A DNA stretch of 64,000 nt, taken from positions 323,775-387,774 of the forward strand of contig VZDJ01000010.1 in assembly GCA_008694505.1 (NCBI GenBank), given 5' to 3'. This DNA comes from Cyanoderma ruficeps. Taxonomy: Eukaryota > Chordata > Aves > Passeriformes > Timaliidae. Shown here piece by piece: positions 11,450-24,100 of this stretch; position 1 is the stretch's first letter, and every line of letters starts with the position of its first letter. The notes under the pieces were generated by a model. The model saw nothing but the letters and a program-made list of their open reading frames with translations. It was not told the DNA's origin and did not search any database. The translations under genes and the position numbers were made by a program.

Positions 11450-11629
11450 CCAATCACAGTCGCGGCCGCCCCGGATCCCGCCCCCCACCCGGCGCGCGGC
11501 GGGCGGAGCGGGCGGGGGGAATGGCGTGAGAAAGTGACGCGGCGTGGGCAGAGGGCGGTGCGCCAATAGGGACGCGGCAGAGGCGGCGGACGCCCAATGG
11601 GAGCTGTGCGCCTTGCGGGGACAGCCAAT
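11450..11629 (+). promoter_or_regulatory. Cluster of four CCAAT boxes (NF-Y type)
   Basis: CCAAT occurs at 11450-11454, 11563-11567, 11594-11598 and 11625-11629, all on the plus strand. The last three are exactly 31 bp apart, about three helical turns. A CRE-like TGACGC lies at about 11535. Phased CCAAT arrays are a hallmark of NF-Y promoters and suggest plus-strand transcription. Confidence 0.7.
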
Positions 11630-11686
11630 GGGAGCGCGCGGCCGACCGCGGGTGAGGGTAGGACGGGCTCGGACCGGGCGCGAGGC

Positions 11687-11701
11687 GGTTGCCTGGCAAC
11701 C
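11687..11701. promoter_or_regulatory. RFX X-box palindrome
   Basis: GGTTGCCTGGCAACC is a perfect inverted repeat around one base and matches the RFX X-box consensus (GTTGCC-N-GGCAAC). X-boxes near CpG-island promoters are common at ciliary genes. Here it lies 58 bp past the last CCAAT box. Confidence 0.75.
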
Positions 11702-11969
11702 GGAGTGTCCGCGTGTCGCGGCCCGAGCCGCCCGGAGTATCCCGGCCCCGGCGCTCCCAGGCCCCGGCGCATCCTGACCCCGGCTCATTCCGGCCATGGT
11801 TTGTCTCCGCTCCCGCCCTTTCAGGCCCCGAAGTGTACCGGCCCCGGCGTGTCCTAACCCCCGCGTGCCCCGGCACCGGGGCTCTCACGGGGCTGTGCCC
11901 GCAGAATTGCTTCACGGAGGATGTGATGGATGTCCTGCCCTACCCTGCCCTGCCCTGGATCTTCCCGTG

Positions 11970-13721
11970 ACATTTTCGTCCGAGCTCGTTAAATCCTCTA
12001 TGTGCCAAGCCGCACATCACAGGGTTACTGCTGTCTGGCAAACAGGCATTGTGTGGGATCCTCCTGCCAGCCTCGCTTGCCTTTAGGCCGTGGAATGATT
12101 TATTTCCACCTAATCCATTGCTGCATACCTCTAGAGAACTGGGAGCACAAACCTCTGTTAGATGGGAAGCTTCTTGACAAGGGTCAAATTTTGTAGCCTG
12201 GATAATTGTGTTCTAAACTACTTCTGAAGTCAAGGAAATGTAGTCCCTGAGCAGCGGTCGGGTTCTGTGAGATCTGACTGCTGAAGTCAGCATTAGACAT
12301 CACCTTGCTCTCCTCACACCACTCCAGGGTGTTAAAGCACCGTCTTAGGGGCAGGTAAAAATACTGCTAAGGAAATGGAAAAGCCATCATTGAAAGTGTT
12401 AACTCCTGTCCTGTTTGTTCAATCTGTTTTGAACTTATAACTGTTCGTTGTGCCATCCTCATGCCAAATCATCACAGATTTGTCACATAACTATCTGTAG
12501 TGCAAGGATTGAGAAATACTACTGAGAAATCAAGTTTTGTGTGCACGTGCTACCCTGTAGTCTCCTGATAAGCTTTGTGCCAGTCACTGTTACAAGCCAG
12601 TTCCATTTGTTATTCTGACAAAAACATGTTGACAAAATGCAAACTCGGTAGGTGATGGTGTAGTTACGTCATGTAGGCACACTGTTACCTCCTGTGCCTA
12701 CAGACAAAAAGGACTTGTCAGGCAAATTCATCTGCTCTTGGACTAAAACTTCAACTCCTTCTTTCCCATTCCTACCACAAAAAAAAAATCCCCCCCAAAA
12801 CAAAACAAANACCAAACAAACAAAAACCCACCCCACCAAAAATCCCTTCAAAAAAACACCTAACTAAAAAAACCCCAACAAACAAACAAAACAAACACCA
12901 AAAAACCCAAACCCACACAAAACCAAAAAACGAGAACCAGAGCTGTATCCTTGTCCTGGACATCAAGATGGGCTTCTAAAGCTTCTCAATATGCACTTGG
13001 TGGCAAAATGTTTCCTGCCACAGCTAAGCCTGGATTGCCCTGGTTTTATGGAAGAGGTGCTGGGGAGCAAATGGAGCAGTCCTGCTTCCCTGCACCCTGG
13101 GGCCTCAGCTGCCTGTGCACAAGGCCAGCTCTGGTTCCCATGTCTCAGGTAGCCTGGAATGAGGCTGCCCTGGAGAAAGCAGGGCAGTGATGGAGCTGTG
13201 TGCGATGGAGCTGTGAGGAGCCTCCTTCCCTTTCACTTGGGAGCTGCATTCAAAATTGGGCCATTGCCAGAGGGGCACCATGAATGTGCCTGTGCCTGGT
13301 AGGATCCTTGCGGATCCTGACCCAGTGACTTGACTTCCCACCTTCACCTCTCACCTACTCATCCCTACAGACTTGTCTGTAGAGACCCAGGAAACCTGAT
13401 CTCTGGGCTGACCCTGTTTTCCTGTCAGTGGACCTGCGCTACATGTTTGGGGACTGTGGGAGCATGCCCTTGCTGAGGTCACTGCCCTGCCTGCTGCCTT
13501 GTCATGGCTCTGGCTTCACCTGCTCTTTTTGCTCCTGACAATGCAAACCTGCTCACCTGGGAGCCTGCACTCTGGTGAAGGGGTTTCCTTCTGATAAATG
13601 TCTTACTTGCTTTCAAAATGGTGAAGTCAGAATTGGGTTTTGCAATTTTTTTTTTTGTGCATGTATAGTCAACACTAAATGCAGATCTTAAAAATAATCT
13701 TTCTTATTTCATCTTCTACAG
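11970..13721. other. Region between orphan CpG island and candidate exons
   Basis: No exon I can support. It includes the G-free A/C-rich tract at 12742-12931 and several possible but unverified splice donors. Confidence 0.5.
12742..12931. repeat. G-free A/C-rich tract
   Basis: About 190 nt with no G on the plus strand, mostly CAAA and CCCA units, with one N at 12810. The minus strand is therefore C-free and G/T-rich, with several G3-G7 runs that could form G-quadruplexes. Confidence 0.85.
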
Positions 13722-13954
13722 ATGTTATAAAGAAACCCTTCCAAAATTACTAAGATTGGCTTGGGGAGGTGATTCATATTATTGCTTTCTTTCCCATGGT
13801 CTATTTATCTCTACTTCTGTTTAGAGATCTACCTGGTCTTTACATTGCTAAAAGCATTGTTTTTGTCTCCTCAGGATGTTTATGGATCCAGATGCTAATT
13901 GAAATTTATATCAAGTCCAGACATCCTCCTCTTGCAGACTGGTTTGATGACTAA
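13722..13954 (+). CDS. Candidate last two exons of an unrecognised plus-strand gene
   Basis: I do not recognise this. A good acceptor (cttctacag) precedes 13722. A 47-nt exon ends at 13768 before GTGATT, and a 106-nt intron ends in a strong acceptor (tttgtctcctcag) before 13875. Splicing joins one open frame: CYKETLPKLLRLAWGG then CLWIQMLIEIYIKSRHPP and LADWFDD, stop at 13952-13954. Unspliced, the final frame is also open from just after 13753 and contains a hydrophobic stretch (IHIIAFFPMVYLSLLLF). It lies downstream of the orphan CpG island, in the orientation of the CCAAT boxes. It may be coding, a lncRNA exon, or chance. Confidence 0.22.
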
Positions 13955-16900
13955 TTCTTTATAGCCTAAGATATAGACTCCACTTATTTTTATTAATCAG
14001 AGTGATTTATTTTATAATTGTTGTCAATAGTGTTATTCTTCTTATTCAGCTTTAGGACACTATTTGCTTTTTCTGTCACAGACTGTATTACAAGGGAATA
14101 CTTATAAAAAATACAGTAGTTTCTTCACAAGAAAGGATCTGCCTATGCTGCTGTTGCAATAATCTACAATTGTTTTACACTAATTTCTCGTAAAGATTGC
14201 ATTAATATCATTAAAGTTGTTGGTGAATCTTATTCCAAACCTCCTAGTTAATTAATTACAATTCTGTAATCAAATTGTGCTTCAGACATGTGATTGAACT
14301 ATTTCCAGCCCAGCTAGTGAGAATGCAGGTCATTTCCCTTTCATGGCTGTAGAGCTTAACCAGTCTGCCCTGGGAGATACTAAATCAAAAATTGTATTTG
14401 CAAATTCTATTTGTCAGTTTGGACTAATGCACTGAAATGAATGCTGCGCCTCAGTAAACTTAGAACTGGAAACCGGAGAAACGACAGGTTGTTTTAATAA
14501 AGATGGTACTACCATAGAAACTCAGCTTAATTCAGAATGAATTTGTCTCAGAAACATGCTCAGGTGTACTAGTCAGAGGGCAAGCATGTATCCCCTTCCT
14601 CCATTAAAATCCAGGCTGTTTTGGTAAAAGAGGGGTTTGAATTTGAGCCTCTATCAACATTTTTCATCTGTGTAAAAGTGTGTGGTAACTCCTAACCCAG
14701 TACTGTTTTGAAATAAATGTGTTTTCAGTCTTGTGCCTCTAGTCTGACTCCTAACTTTAAGCAAGAGTATCAAATTCAGGGTGCTGGTTTTGCCTTAATG
14801 AACCCAACAGGTTATTTGCTTCTGTTTAGCAGTTCTTAAGCAATGCTATCTGTGATTTTTTTTAAGACTTAGAGGCTCTCACATTAAGTTAATAACTCTT
14901 AAAATAAATGAAAAAGCCAGATGATAATAATCTGCTAAGCTGTTTCTTAAAAGTACTTGAGTGCCTTTGTTAGAATTGTCAAGAGTATTAATTACAGGTT
15001 TAATTTGTACTTAATTCAATGGAAGTTACAATTCTAAGCCACAAAAATATTCACTGGGGTTTTTGAATGTGTCCAACTACATCTTTTAAGCACCTAAACC
15101 CATTGAAAAGAGAGCTTTATTCAGCATTTTCGGGGAAAACAAAATAGTGTGCCCTAATAATCCCTTCCGCAAAACAAGATGTTGAGATGGCTTTAGCGAA
15201 AAAGGCATTGATTTTATTTTGTTGCCAAGCATAAAATAGGAAAGGTCAAAAATAATGCTCATGTACAGAGACTATGAGGTCACTCAAGTGAAGGTTTGGA
15301 AACTGGAAGATTTTTCTTCTACATATTCGTGTGTCAGCATTCAGGGATAAATGAAACTCTGTGAGGCAGCAGATTTTCAAGTGCTGTTTTGGTACTTCAT
15401 ATACCAATATCAGGGGAAAAAGGTTTTCTAGATTGAATGACAGGTAGAAGTTATTTCTAATTTAATTCCCAAAAGAAGGCACAGGAACCAAAACTTGAAA
15501 TACAGCTGGTAGCAGGGAGTGGACTTTGTAATGTTATAATCTCTCAATTTGATCTACTGATTCCAGGAGAACCTGATAGAAGACATCACACTGAAGAACT
15601 GGAAAATGTAAACAAAAATATCAAAGCCTGTCTTTTAAAGTAGGTCCAGTAAATGCAAACACTTCAATAACATTTGAGTTGCAAATCTGGTTGGGTCTTT
15701 AATTTCAAATATGAAGAAGGAATTGCTAAATTGATAAGAATCAAAGATTTGAAGGCCAGAAAAGCTGACAATACAAAAACAAGTTACCCCCTAGTGTCTG
15801 TACTGCTTTCCAAATAGGAGAGAGAACTGCCACTGTTCTGTGATCCTACCAGTGTCAGAGGACAAGTCTGCAAGCCAGGAGTGCATGGAGCTTCCCAGTA
15901 GCCTGTACCTAAACCAGCATGGACCCCTTCCCTTCCCTTCCCTTCCCTTCCCTCCTGGAAAGGTTGTTCCATACTCTAATCATGTGAGATGCTCTCTCCC
16001 ATAGCACAGCCATGGAAATTGGTTACAGTCCATGCCTTAGTCAGTATGTTTTGTATATCTGTACACTCAAAAGTGGTTGCATTGATGGCACAGCTCTGAG
16101 GAGCTGAGATGCCATCATAAACCCACCTAGAAACCTGGAGGAAGCAAGAAGGCTGAAAATCTGAAATGCAGAGCAGAACATGAGGAAGAAAGAGAACTGC
16201 CAGAAAGAGTGGCCTGCTGATGCCATACTGTAAAGTGCTTCAGCAGTTTTGCATTCCTGGCGCTCTGCTGACCTGGGCTCAGGGGGGTTGGATTCTGTAT
16301 GATGCCCATTAGCTAATTATCCATGTGGTGTCCAGGCAGTGCAAATGAAATGGTGGAAAGCACGTGCCATTTCAGCTTGCATTAGCCAGGGTCACATCCT
16401 CTGCTTCAGCGGTGTGCCAAGCACAGCTTTGGGAAGAAGAGCTTCTGTGCAGGCTCAGAGTCAGAGAGGGCAGCCCCAGCTCCTGCTCCCAACAGCAGGC
16501 TTCCTGCACACTATTCCAGCAGGCAGAGGATGGAACTATGCCAGTGTACATGCTGTACAAAATATTCCCTAGACTCTGAAAGAAGAGTTACATCAGTTGC
16601 CTCATCCCTGTCATAAGGCAGTTGGCTCATAAGAACAGTAATTGTTTCTCTTATCTGTTTTGGAGGGAGTCAAGTTTCTTTCACCAGATTTGCATCTATG
16701 GGAGTATGCTGTTTATCTCTAGTGACCTTGCTGCAGTTGTTCATCTTCCTTATTTAGAGAACCTACCAGCAGCTGCTTCTATCCCCTGTCATCAGCCTTG
16801 CTTTCTCCTGTGCTTGGAGGACATGCTTGTAGTTTTACATAAAAATTTTAAAGCAAATACTAAAGGCAACTCAGAGAAGCTCTTTTAAGTCAAATGCAGT

Positions 16901-17354
16901 GATTGAAAAAAAACAGTAATTGCTGAGGGACGAGGAGAAAGAGTGGAATTATAATGCTATATTAAGTATTTTTGGCTCATGAGGTGTGTGCATTCTATGG
17001 CACTTACTCTTTTAAAGACCTTTCTTCTCCCTCATTTGCTGCTTTCTGCATCCATGTCTGTGAGGAGAAGTGATGTTGATGAGATGTCTTTCTGGAAATA
17101 CTAAATTACTTTGAAGCTTCTAAGGAAGAAGGGAGGGAATCCAGACTATGCCACACAGGAGAAAGTAGTGATGTACAATGGAAGAGAGGCTATGGAGTGG
17201 GTAGCCAGACTGTCATCATTACTAGTCTTTGAAAAAAAGGCTTTGAAGGACAGACATAATCCTCAGTCCTAAGTATGAGAAATTCAACAAAGAGCGTAGG
17301 AAGGACCCATCTGAAGGATCTGAGTTATTGAATGAACTAAATTGAATGAACAAA
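13955..17354. other. Intergenic DNA between candidate exons and CCL28
   Basis: AT-rich DNA. A CCCTT microsatellite at 15925-15953 is the only structured element I see. AATAAA on the plus strand near 14497 or 14713 could end a plus-strand transcript. Confidence 0.45.
15925..15953. repeat. (CCCTT)n microsatellite
   Basis: About six uninterrupted CCCTT units. Confidence 0.9.
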
Positions 17355-17988
17355 AACAATAGAGATGATCTTTATTGCATAGCTCTGAGTGCCACACTTT
17401 GAATCCTATGAAGAGGATCAGATATCACCAATATATTTCATGATAGTAACAGCTGGGAGCAGAGATTGTTCAGAACAGGTAAAAGACATGGTTTTCACAA
17501 GCAACCTGGAAATATATAAAAAAGTGTCTGTAAGACTATGTAAGATGAAGAAAAAAGAAAGATTAATGACTGGAAGAATATAAACAAAATAGGAAACAAC
17601 AGAAAGATTATTGCAGACAGGGAAGAATAAGGACCAAGGGCAGGACTAGCGGAAAATGGAGGGATGAGAAGGAACAGCATGTTGAAACAGAAATTGCAGG
17701 GGGGGTTGCCATAAAAGCAGGGTGAGAGAGAGAGCAAGATTTAAGTCTGCCAAAGATCCAGGAGGTACAGTGAGCACTTGCTATGAGACATTACTAGGAA
17801 CCCCTTGTCCTTTGTCTGATAATCAGATCAGCATTGTTCTGAATACAGGTGATGTTTTCTGCCTCTGCTTTCTCTAGCACATAGAGATTTGAAAAGTCAT
17901 TTTAATGCTACAATCACCCATCACTCATGAAATCTGGTATCCTTGCCCACAGTGCTGTATGCCACAGTATCCTCATCATGGGTCTTGC
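17355..17988 (-). other. CCL28: CCL28 3' UTR (end inferred)
   Basis: AATAAA on the minus strand (TTTATT at 17371-17376) is the nearest clear poly(A) signal, giving a 3' UTR of about 630 nt. The end is inferred. Confidence 0.45.
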
Positions 17989-18154
17989 TTAATTTTGCCA
18001 CTGCTTCTGGTCTTTCTGTTTGGTAGTTCTGGTTCTTCTCTGCTTTCTAACATGAGATTTGCTCCTGTGAGTTTTGTGCTTCATCTTCTTCATCATTTTT
18101 TTAACTTTTCTATTGCATGGATTCACACAGAACTTTTTGCCTTTTGTGTGGAGA
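17989..18154 (-). CDS. CCL28: CCL28 exon 3 coding part (residues 64-118 and stop)
   Basis: 166 nt, acceptor tttctctgttag, stop TAA at 17991-17989. Encodes LHTKGKKFCVNPCNRKVKK and a long Lys/Arg/His/Gln/Thr tail ending KQWQN. Confidence 0.93.
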
Positions 18155-21100
18155 CTAACAGAGAAAGAGAAAGAAATGGTTGTCAGTTTCAAATTTAAAA
18201 TGTAAAAATCCCAGCTTTTAAAAATCATAATTATAATTAACCCATGAAGACCACAAAGTTAGACTTGGTTAATCTTAAATTATATTTTATGCAGTGCTTA
18301 TTAATTATTTTTCTGGTTTCAAATACATTAGGATCTAAGTTTTACATTATTAAACTTACATTCCAAAGTCTGTAAAAAGGCTTTGCCACTTCAATGCAAA
18401 AAGAACCACAGTTCTTGCAAAGCAGCAAAGTATTTCTATAGTCAATAACTAAACAGACAACTATGTAGTTATTATGACTGTCATGATTATTATGCCACAG
18501 TCTAGAAAATGTACCAATTTAATCCAAATGGTGTGATAGTGTACCAGAAAAAAAATAGATATAGTTTATGTACAAAAGTAGAGCTGATTTAAGGAGTTTA
18601 GGCAAGGGGTTTAGGAGATAAATAATTGGAAAAAGCAGAGAAGTCTTTAAGGTGCTTGAGTAATTTTTCAGTTCTGAAAACAAAGCAAGTGGCAATGAAG
18701 GGTGAATAATATTCAGTATTATCACTGAAAAAAAGAATTCAATTTTAGCAATCAAGTTTAAATAGCACAAGGAAGGAAAGTTCTTAGATCACATACAATG
18801 TTGTTTTTTGAATTTGTGTTAGCTTTCCAGCATTCTACTTATTTAAATGCTGCCTAATAGGTTTTAACTTGCAGTATCCCTTTCAGGATACTTCCAGTGA
18901 AGGACACAAAATGTATCTTACATAATAGCCTCTAGGCGACATGGACCATCAGCTTTCTGGATTTCAAATCTCTCCACTCTTCTGAGAATTACTTGGGGAA
19001 TTTCATCTGAAATTTTCATGCAACAGTTAAAGGCTCCAGGGAACAAAGCTAAAAAGAGGAGTAGCAGCGTTAGAAACAACAGAGATATAAAAGGGATAAG
19101 TCATAGTTTGACTGCACAGAATCGCAGAGGGTCGAGGTTGGAAGGTGTCTCTGGAAGTCATCTGGTCCAACCCCCTGCTCAAGCAGGGCCATCTGGTCCC
19201 TGGCTCCTGCTTGAGCTCTGTTCCCAGTCCCTGATAATACAGTTAGCTTAATTAACTCCATTTTATCAGACAAGCAGCCATTCTGTGACCAAGCAAGTAA
19301 TGAGTTCATGCCCCTTCCCTCATTATCACACCCTGGAGGTCCTGTGGAACAAGAGGAAAATCAGATTTCTATTTCTATTCCTCCAGCCTACTATCATTCC
19401 TCTCCAGATGCAGGACTTAGCCTTTCCTCTTGTTGAACTTCGTGAGTTTCCTCTCTGCCCATTTCTGTGTCAGCAAAACCGTGTGGTACATCAGTTACTG
19501 CTCCCAGTTTGTTATCTGCAAACCTGCCACAGGCACATTCTGTTCCATCATCCAGATCTTTAACAAAGGTGTTGAACTCTGTTGTCTCCCATGGTGATCC
19601 CTGGGGTTTGTGGCACCAATTACAACCCTCTGGACCTGGTTCTTCATTCTGTTCTCTGTCTGTCTCAATCTTTACTTGTCTACCCTATACTTTGTCAGCC
19701 TTTCTATGATGATATTACAAGAGACAGTAATCAAAGTCTTTCCTGAAGTCAAGGCACACAAAACCCATCTCTCTCCTCTTGAGAGAGATAAGCTAGTCAT
19801 GTTAATGGAGATGGCTACCAGGTTGGTCAAGCATGATGTCCCCTTCACAAATCCATGCCGACCACTCCTGATGACTATCTTGTCCTTCAGATTTTGTGAA
19901 ATGGTTTCTCAGATAATTTTCTTCGTCACCTTCCCAGGGACTGAGATGAAGTTGAGTAGGATGTAGTTCTCTGGATCTTGCTTCTTGCCCTGCTTGAAGA
20001 TAGGGGTAACACTTGTTCTCTTTCAATCTTCAGCAACCTCTCCCACTTACCGTGACTGTTCAAAGGTAACTGACACTGGCCTCACAATGACATCAACCAC
20101 CTTCCTCAGCGCTGGTTGTAGTCCATCCTGTTTGTCCTGTGGCCTTATAAACTTCCAGTTCTTAAAAGTGCTCTCTAGTTTGGTCCTTCTCCACTGACAA
20201 TAAATCCCTCTTGCTGCAAACATGCCCTCTGGTCCCAGGAACCTGGGATTCTTGTTAGTTTGCCTAGCTTGCATGGTAAAGAGTAAGAAAAGGAAAGTGT
20301 GGAGATGTGTAACATGGCACCACTTGCTCTGTCCATTTCAGCAGTGGGTTTTCATATTCACTCCTCTTTCTTTTTATATATATATTTATATACTTTTTAT
20401 ATATCTATCTTTTATATTATATATATATATATAATATATTATGCACGAGCATNAACATTTTGTCACGTCACAAATCTTGACAGATTCAACTCCAGCTCAG
20501 CTTTGTCTTTGTCTTTCCTAACCTCATTCCTGCATGAATCCTATACTCCACTTGGGTCACCTGGCCCTGCTTCCACCCCTGTGCTCCACACATTGTTTTT
20601 ACGTTCTGGTGCAGTTAAAAGCTCTAAGCACATCCAGCCAGGCCTCCTGACATATTCCTTGGAATTCTATTTGTCAGGACAGACTTTTCTAATGTTTAGA
20701 GGGGGTGACCCTTGAACATTAGCCACCTCTGCTTGACCCCTCTTCTATCAAGGATCACATTCCATGGGATTCTTCCAAACTTCTGAAGACTTTGTAAATC
20801 AGCCCTTATTAAATCCAGGGCCATAATCTTGCTTTTTGCTCTTCTCCTTCTCCTAGAATCCCAAACTTCGCCACTTTATGGACACTGTAGCCAGTGTTGC
20901 CTCTGATTTTTTTGTCCCTGACTAGATCTGCCCTGTTTCCAAGTCCATCCGAGTGCTTTTCTGTGCCAGTTCCTTGATGACATGTCGTGGAAGATGTCAT
21001 CAATGCACATCAAAGCTTGTGGATTGCTTCAGCAGTGTTGTATTGCCCTTCCAGCGGATATCAGTATGGGTAAAGTCCCCCATGAAGACTAAGGCCTGTG

Positions 21101-24100
21101 AATCTGAGGATTTTTCCAGCTGTTTGAAGAAGGCCAAAACTTCTTCTTCCTGGTCAGGAGGTCTACAGCAGACCCCCACACTACCAGATCACTCCTGTTG
21201 GTCTGCCCACTAATCCTGACCTGTAAGTACTCAGCTAGCTCATCCTCCATCCCCAGGCAGAGTCCATGGATTCCTGCTGCTCTCTTGCATAAAGGCCAAC
21301 TTCCTCTCCTTGCCTTCCAGCCTGCTGTTCCTAAAAGCCTGTATCCCTCAGCTGCAGCACAGCAGGGACAGGAGCCACCCCTGAGCACATGTGCTTGAGC
21401 TCAGTGAGGTCTGAGCCCTGCACCTGCAGCCACACTTCATACTCGTTTGCTCTCTTTGCTGCACACATGGGCAAAAGGGCAATTCGGGGAGCTGTCAAGG
21501 GCTAGTTATCTTCACAGCTTGTGCAGTGAGATACTGTCCTCTCAGCTTCTCCCACAAGAGAGATTGGTGCTTGAAATAACAGTTTCCTTTACCCCTCCTT
21601 CTGCGTGCATACGTAAAGGCTTGTTACAGTAATACAAAAGTAATTTTAAAAGATTTATTTTTACTTGAAGATCACCAACATTAATGACACAGGAAGTGTC
21701 AGGAGTATAATTTAAAAGCCCTGCCTTTTTAGGTCAAATCAGGCCCATTATCTTTTGTTGTCTTTTTGAAATGATTAATGCTCTTTCTGGGCTTTGTGTT
21801 TTCTTTTACCCTAAGGGCTCCCATGGTTGAATGTGTCTTCACTATGGAATTATCTTGTGCAGAGTTTTTCCTGTTTGCTAGTACCATCTTGAAAATAAAA
21901 AGTCACTGAACTTTAAAAAGCAGATCATAAATCTAGGTGTTTTTTATTTTTTAGACAAATATTAACATTTGGGGCTTGATTTTCTTCTGTGCTAGCAGAG
22001 AAATAGATCTTCTAGAAAGGATTTCCTCCACTAGCTTAAGGACAAGCAAAGCTGTATCACTCAGGGATTAATCTAAAATGAAGGTCTCGGGATTAAACCT
22101 ACGCTTCAAAAAGAGCACAGCAAGGACTCCTGGGTCCCAGATCCAGAATCAATCTGGCAGAAGAGAGGAGAGAGTCTCCTTCCTATTTGTTTTCATTTTT
22201 CTTCCTATCCATGCTTTCCCTACGTAACAATTTAGCCATGAATGCAAGAGTCATGAGCTAGAAAAAAAAAAGACAGAGAATCAATTTCTGCTTCTGTAAG
22301 CAGGAGATAAGTCTGTTTAAAAATCTTCTTGTAAGCAAGACAATTGTGTGCTCTTCTTCTTACAAGAGTGCTGAGTACTGGAATAACAGATGCTGGCACA
22401 GCTGTAGCAGTGAGCTTGAGCAGCCAGCAATGGAGCTGGAGTCGTCGGAGAGCACTCACACTGCCCACTGCTGCCCACAGGGGGATTTTTACCCGTGGGG
22501 TTGATGGCAGGGCCCTGGGATTTCTCAGTCAGAAAGGAGGTGGAAAGACAGAAGCTGGCTCAGCAGCTGTCTCCTCAGCAACCCAGAGAAGAGCACTATA
22601 AACAATCATATGGTGCAGAAGGACTAATTAAGTGTTGAGTGTTACCTGTGTTATTTCCCAGTTGTCCTTTGTTTTTCTCTTCAACAGCGTACTTCTTGTG
22701 AGGCAAGTTAATTGACATTCCCAAATGGAAATTCAGCTCATTGAGCACCACTAAGTGTAAGATTTTTTCTGGATCCTCAAGACAGAGTTGGTAAAACTCT
22801 GCTATAAACTTTTGTCATTGCCAGTCAGCTCTTCACAGAAGGATTCTGTCAAATAAAAACTTAAGGAAGGATAATTATTTTTTAAACTCTGTCTAAAGTT
22901 GCCTGCTGTGCTTTTTGGAGAGGTCTACTCCACTACTGCTTTGGGGTCTAGTAAACTAAAATACTTGGCAAGACCAGTATTACCAGCTTCTGTGGAATGG
23001 CTGAATATTACAGGAGGTGTTAGGGAGAGCCAGCTGTTCCCTGAACTATTCCTCAACTGGTTTTGCTGATGCTTGGCTACTACCTCTTGCCCACCTCCTA
23101 CTTTATGTACTTAAAGCCATCTCTTGCTTTGATACTCAGATCTAAACTATCAGTATTGCACTTTACAGTGCACTATATAGCACCATGTTAGCCATTTGTA
23201 CACTTTGTACCTGAAAATTATTAAATTAATATTGATGTACTTTTATAGCTTTGGAAGGAAAAACATATGCAGGCTCAGCCAAGGAAAATAAAGTCAGACT
23301 CCTGATGCATCCAGGTGGGGTTGTGTGTGTCTCACTGGCCACTTCTGACTGACTGCTCTTTTTTGCAAAAAACTTCACCAACAGGAACTGCATCCTTTAG
23401 CAACTTGTTTCTTGTTTATAACTGGACATTTAGACACCACTTACCTGACCAGAGTTGCTGGTTTTGAGCAAATTTGATCACCCACTGCTCAGTCAGTCTT
23501 TGACCCAGAGCACTGGATGCCACTGACATCCAACCCATGCAGCTGTGCAAAAGCTGTGCCCTGCAGCATGAGCACAGGCAGTGGGCTGCAGGTGAAACTG
23601 GGGAATGCCCCAACAAACCAGGCTGAAATTCTGCATAAAATGTCAATGAGTGGTGCTAAAGATGCAGGAGCATTTCTTATGGACACTGAGAGCCTGCTTA
23701 GTACATTTTTATTAGAGGTATGTGCCTGGGGAGGCTTTCTTGCTTTCACATGTATGTACTCCTTGAGCAATTCTGACGTGCACTGTTTTTTTTGATGAAA
23801 AAGAAGCAGTCACAATTTTTTTCCCCATTTTTGTTATGTGTATGAAAGCACAGCTACAATATGGAAAATGGAAGTTGATAATCTGTGATTCATAGATGAA
23901 TGCATGGCATGAGGGTCTTTCTGTCAGAGAACATGAGAGTGTCACCAGCAGCCTTCTGTTGACAGAGGCACTTATGAGAACTGGTACGTTTTTACATGGA
24001 GGTCAGCTTTAAAATTGATTTTTTCCCCTGTGTATGAACTATGAGAGCAGTGAGCCAAGGAAATTCTGTACTTCCCCAGAGCCCAGGAGAATTGATGCTG

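Larger units (their letters stand above)
10400..11960. promoter_or_regulatory. Large orphan CpG island
   Basis: About 1.5 kb of very GC- and CpG-rich sequence, by far the richest in the window, with sharp AT-rich edges. It lies about 1.7 kb beyond the HMGCS1 promoter and is not the start of any recognised gene. The open frames here have Pro/Arg/Gly/Ala-rich products typical of GC-rich non-coding DNA. It probably drives an unrecognised transcript, or acts as an alternative HMGCS1 or distal element. Confidence 0.75.

Noticed and set aside
11216..11915. Several 77-193-codon frames in the orphan CpG island
   Set aside because: Overlapping frames on both strands with Pro/Arg/Ala/Gly-rich products are expected from GC-rich DNA; one crosses an N and the 12-bp repeat.
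19610..20274. Open frames of 70-118 codons in the CR1 copy
   Set aside because: They are shadows and remnants of the dead LINE, not host genes.
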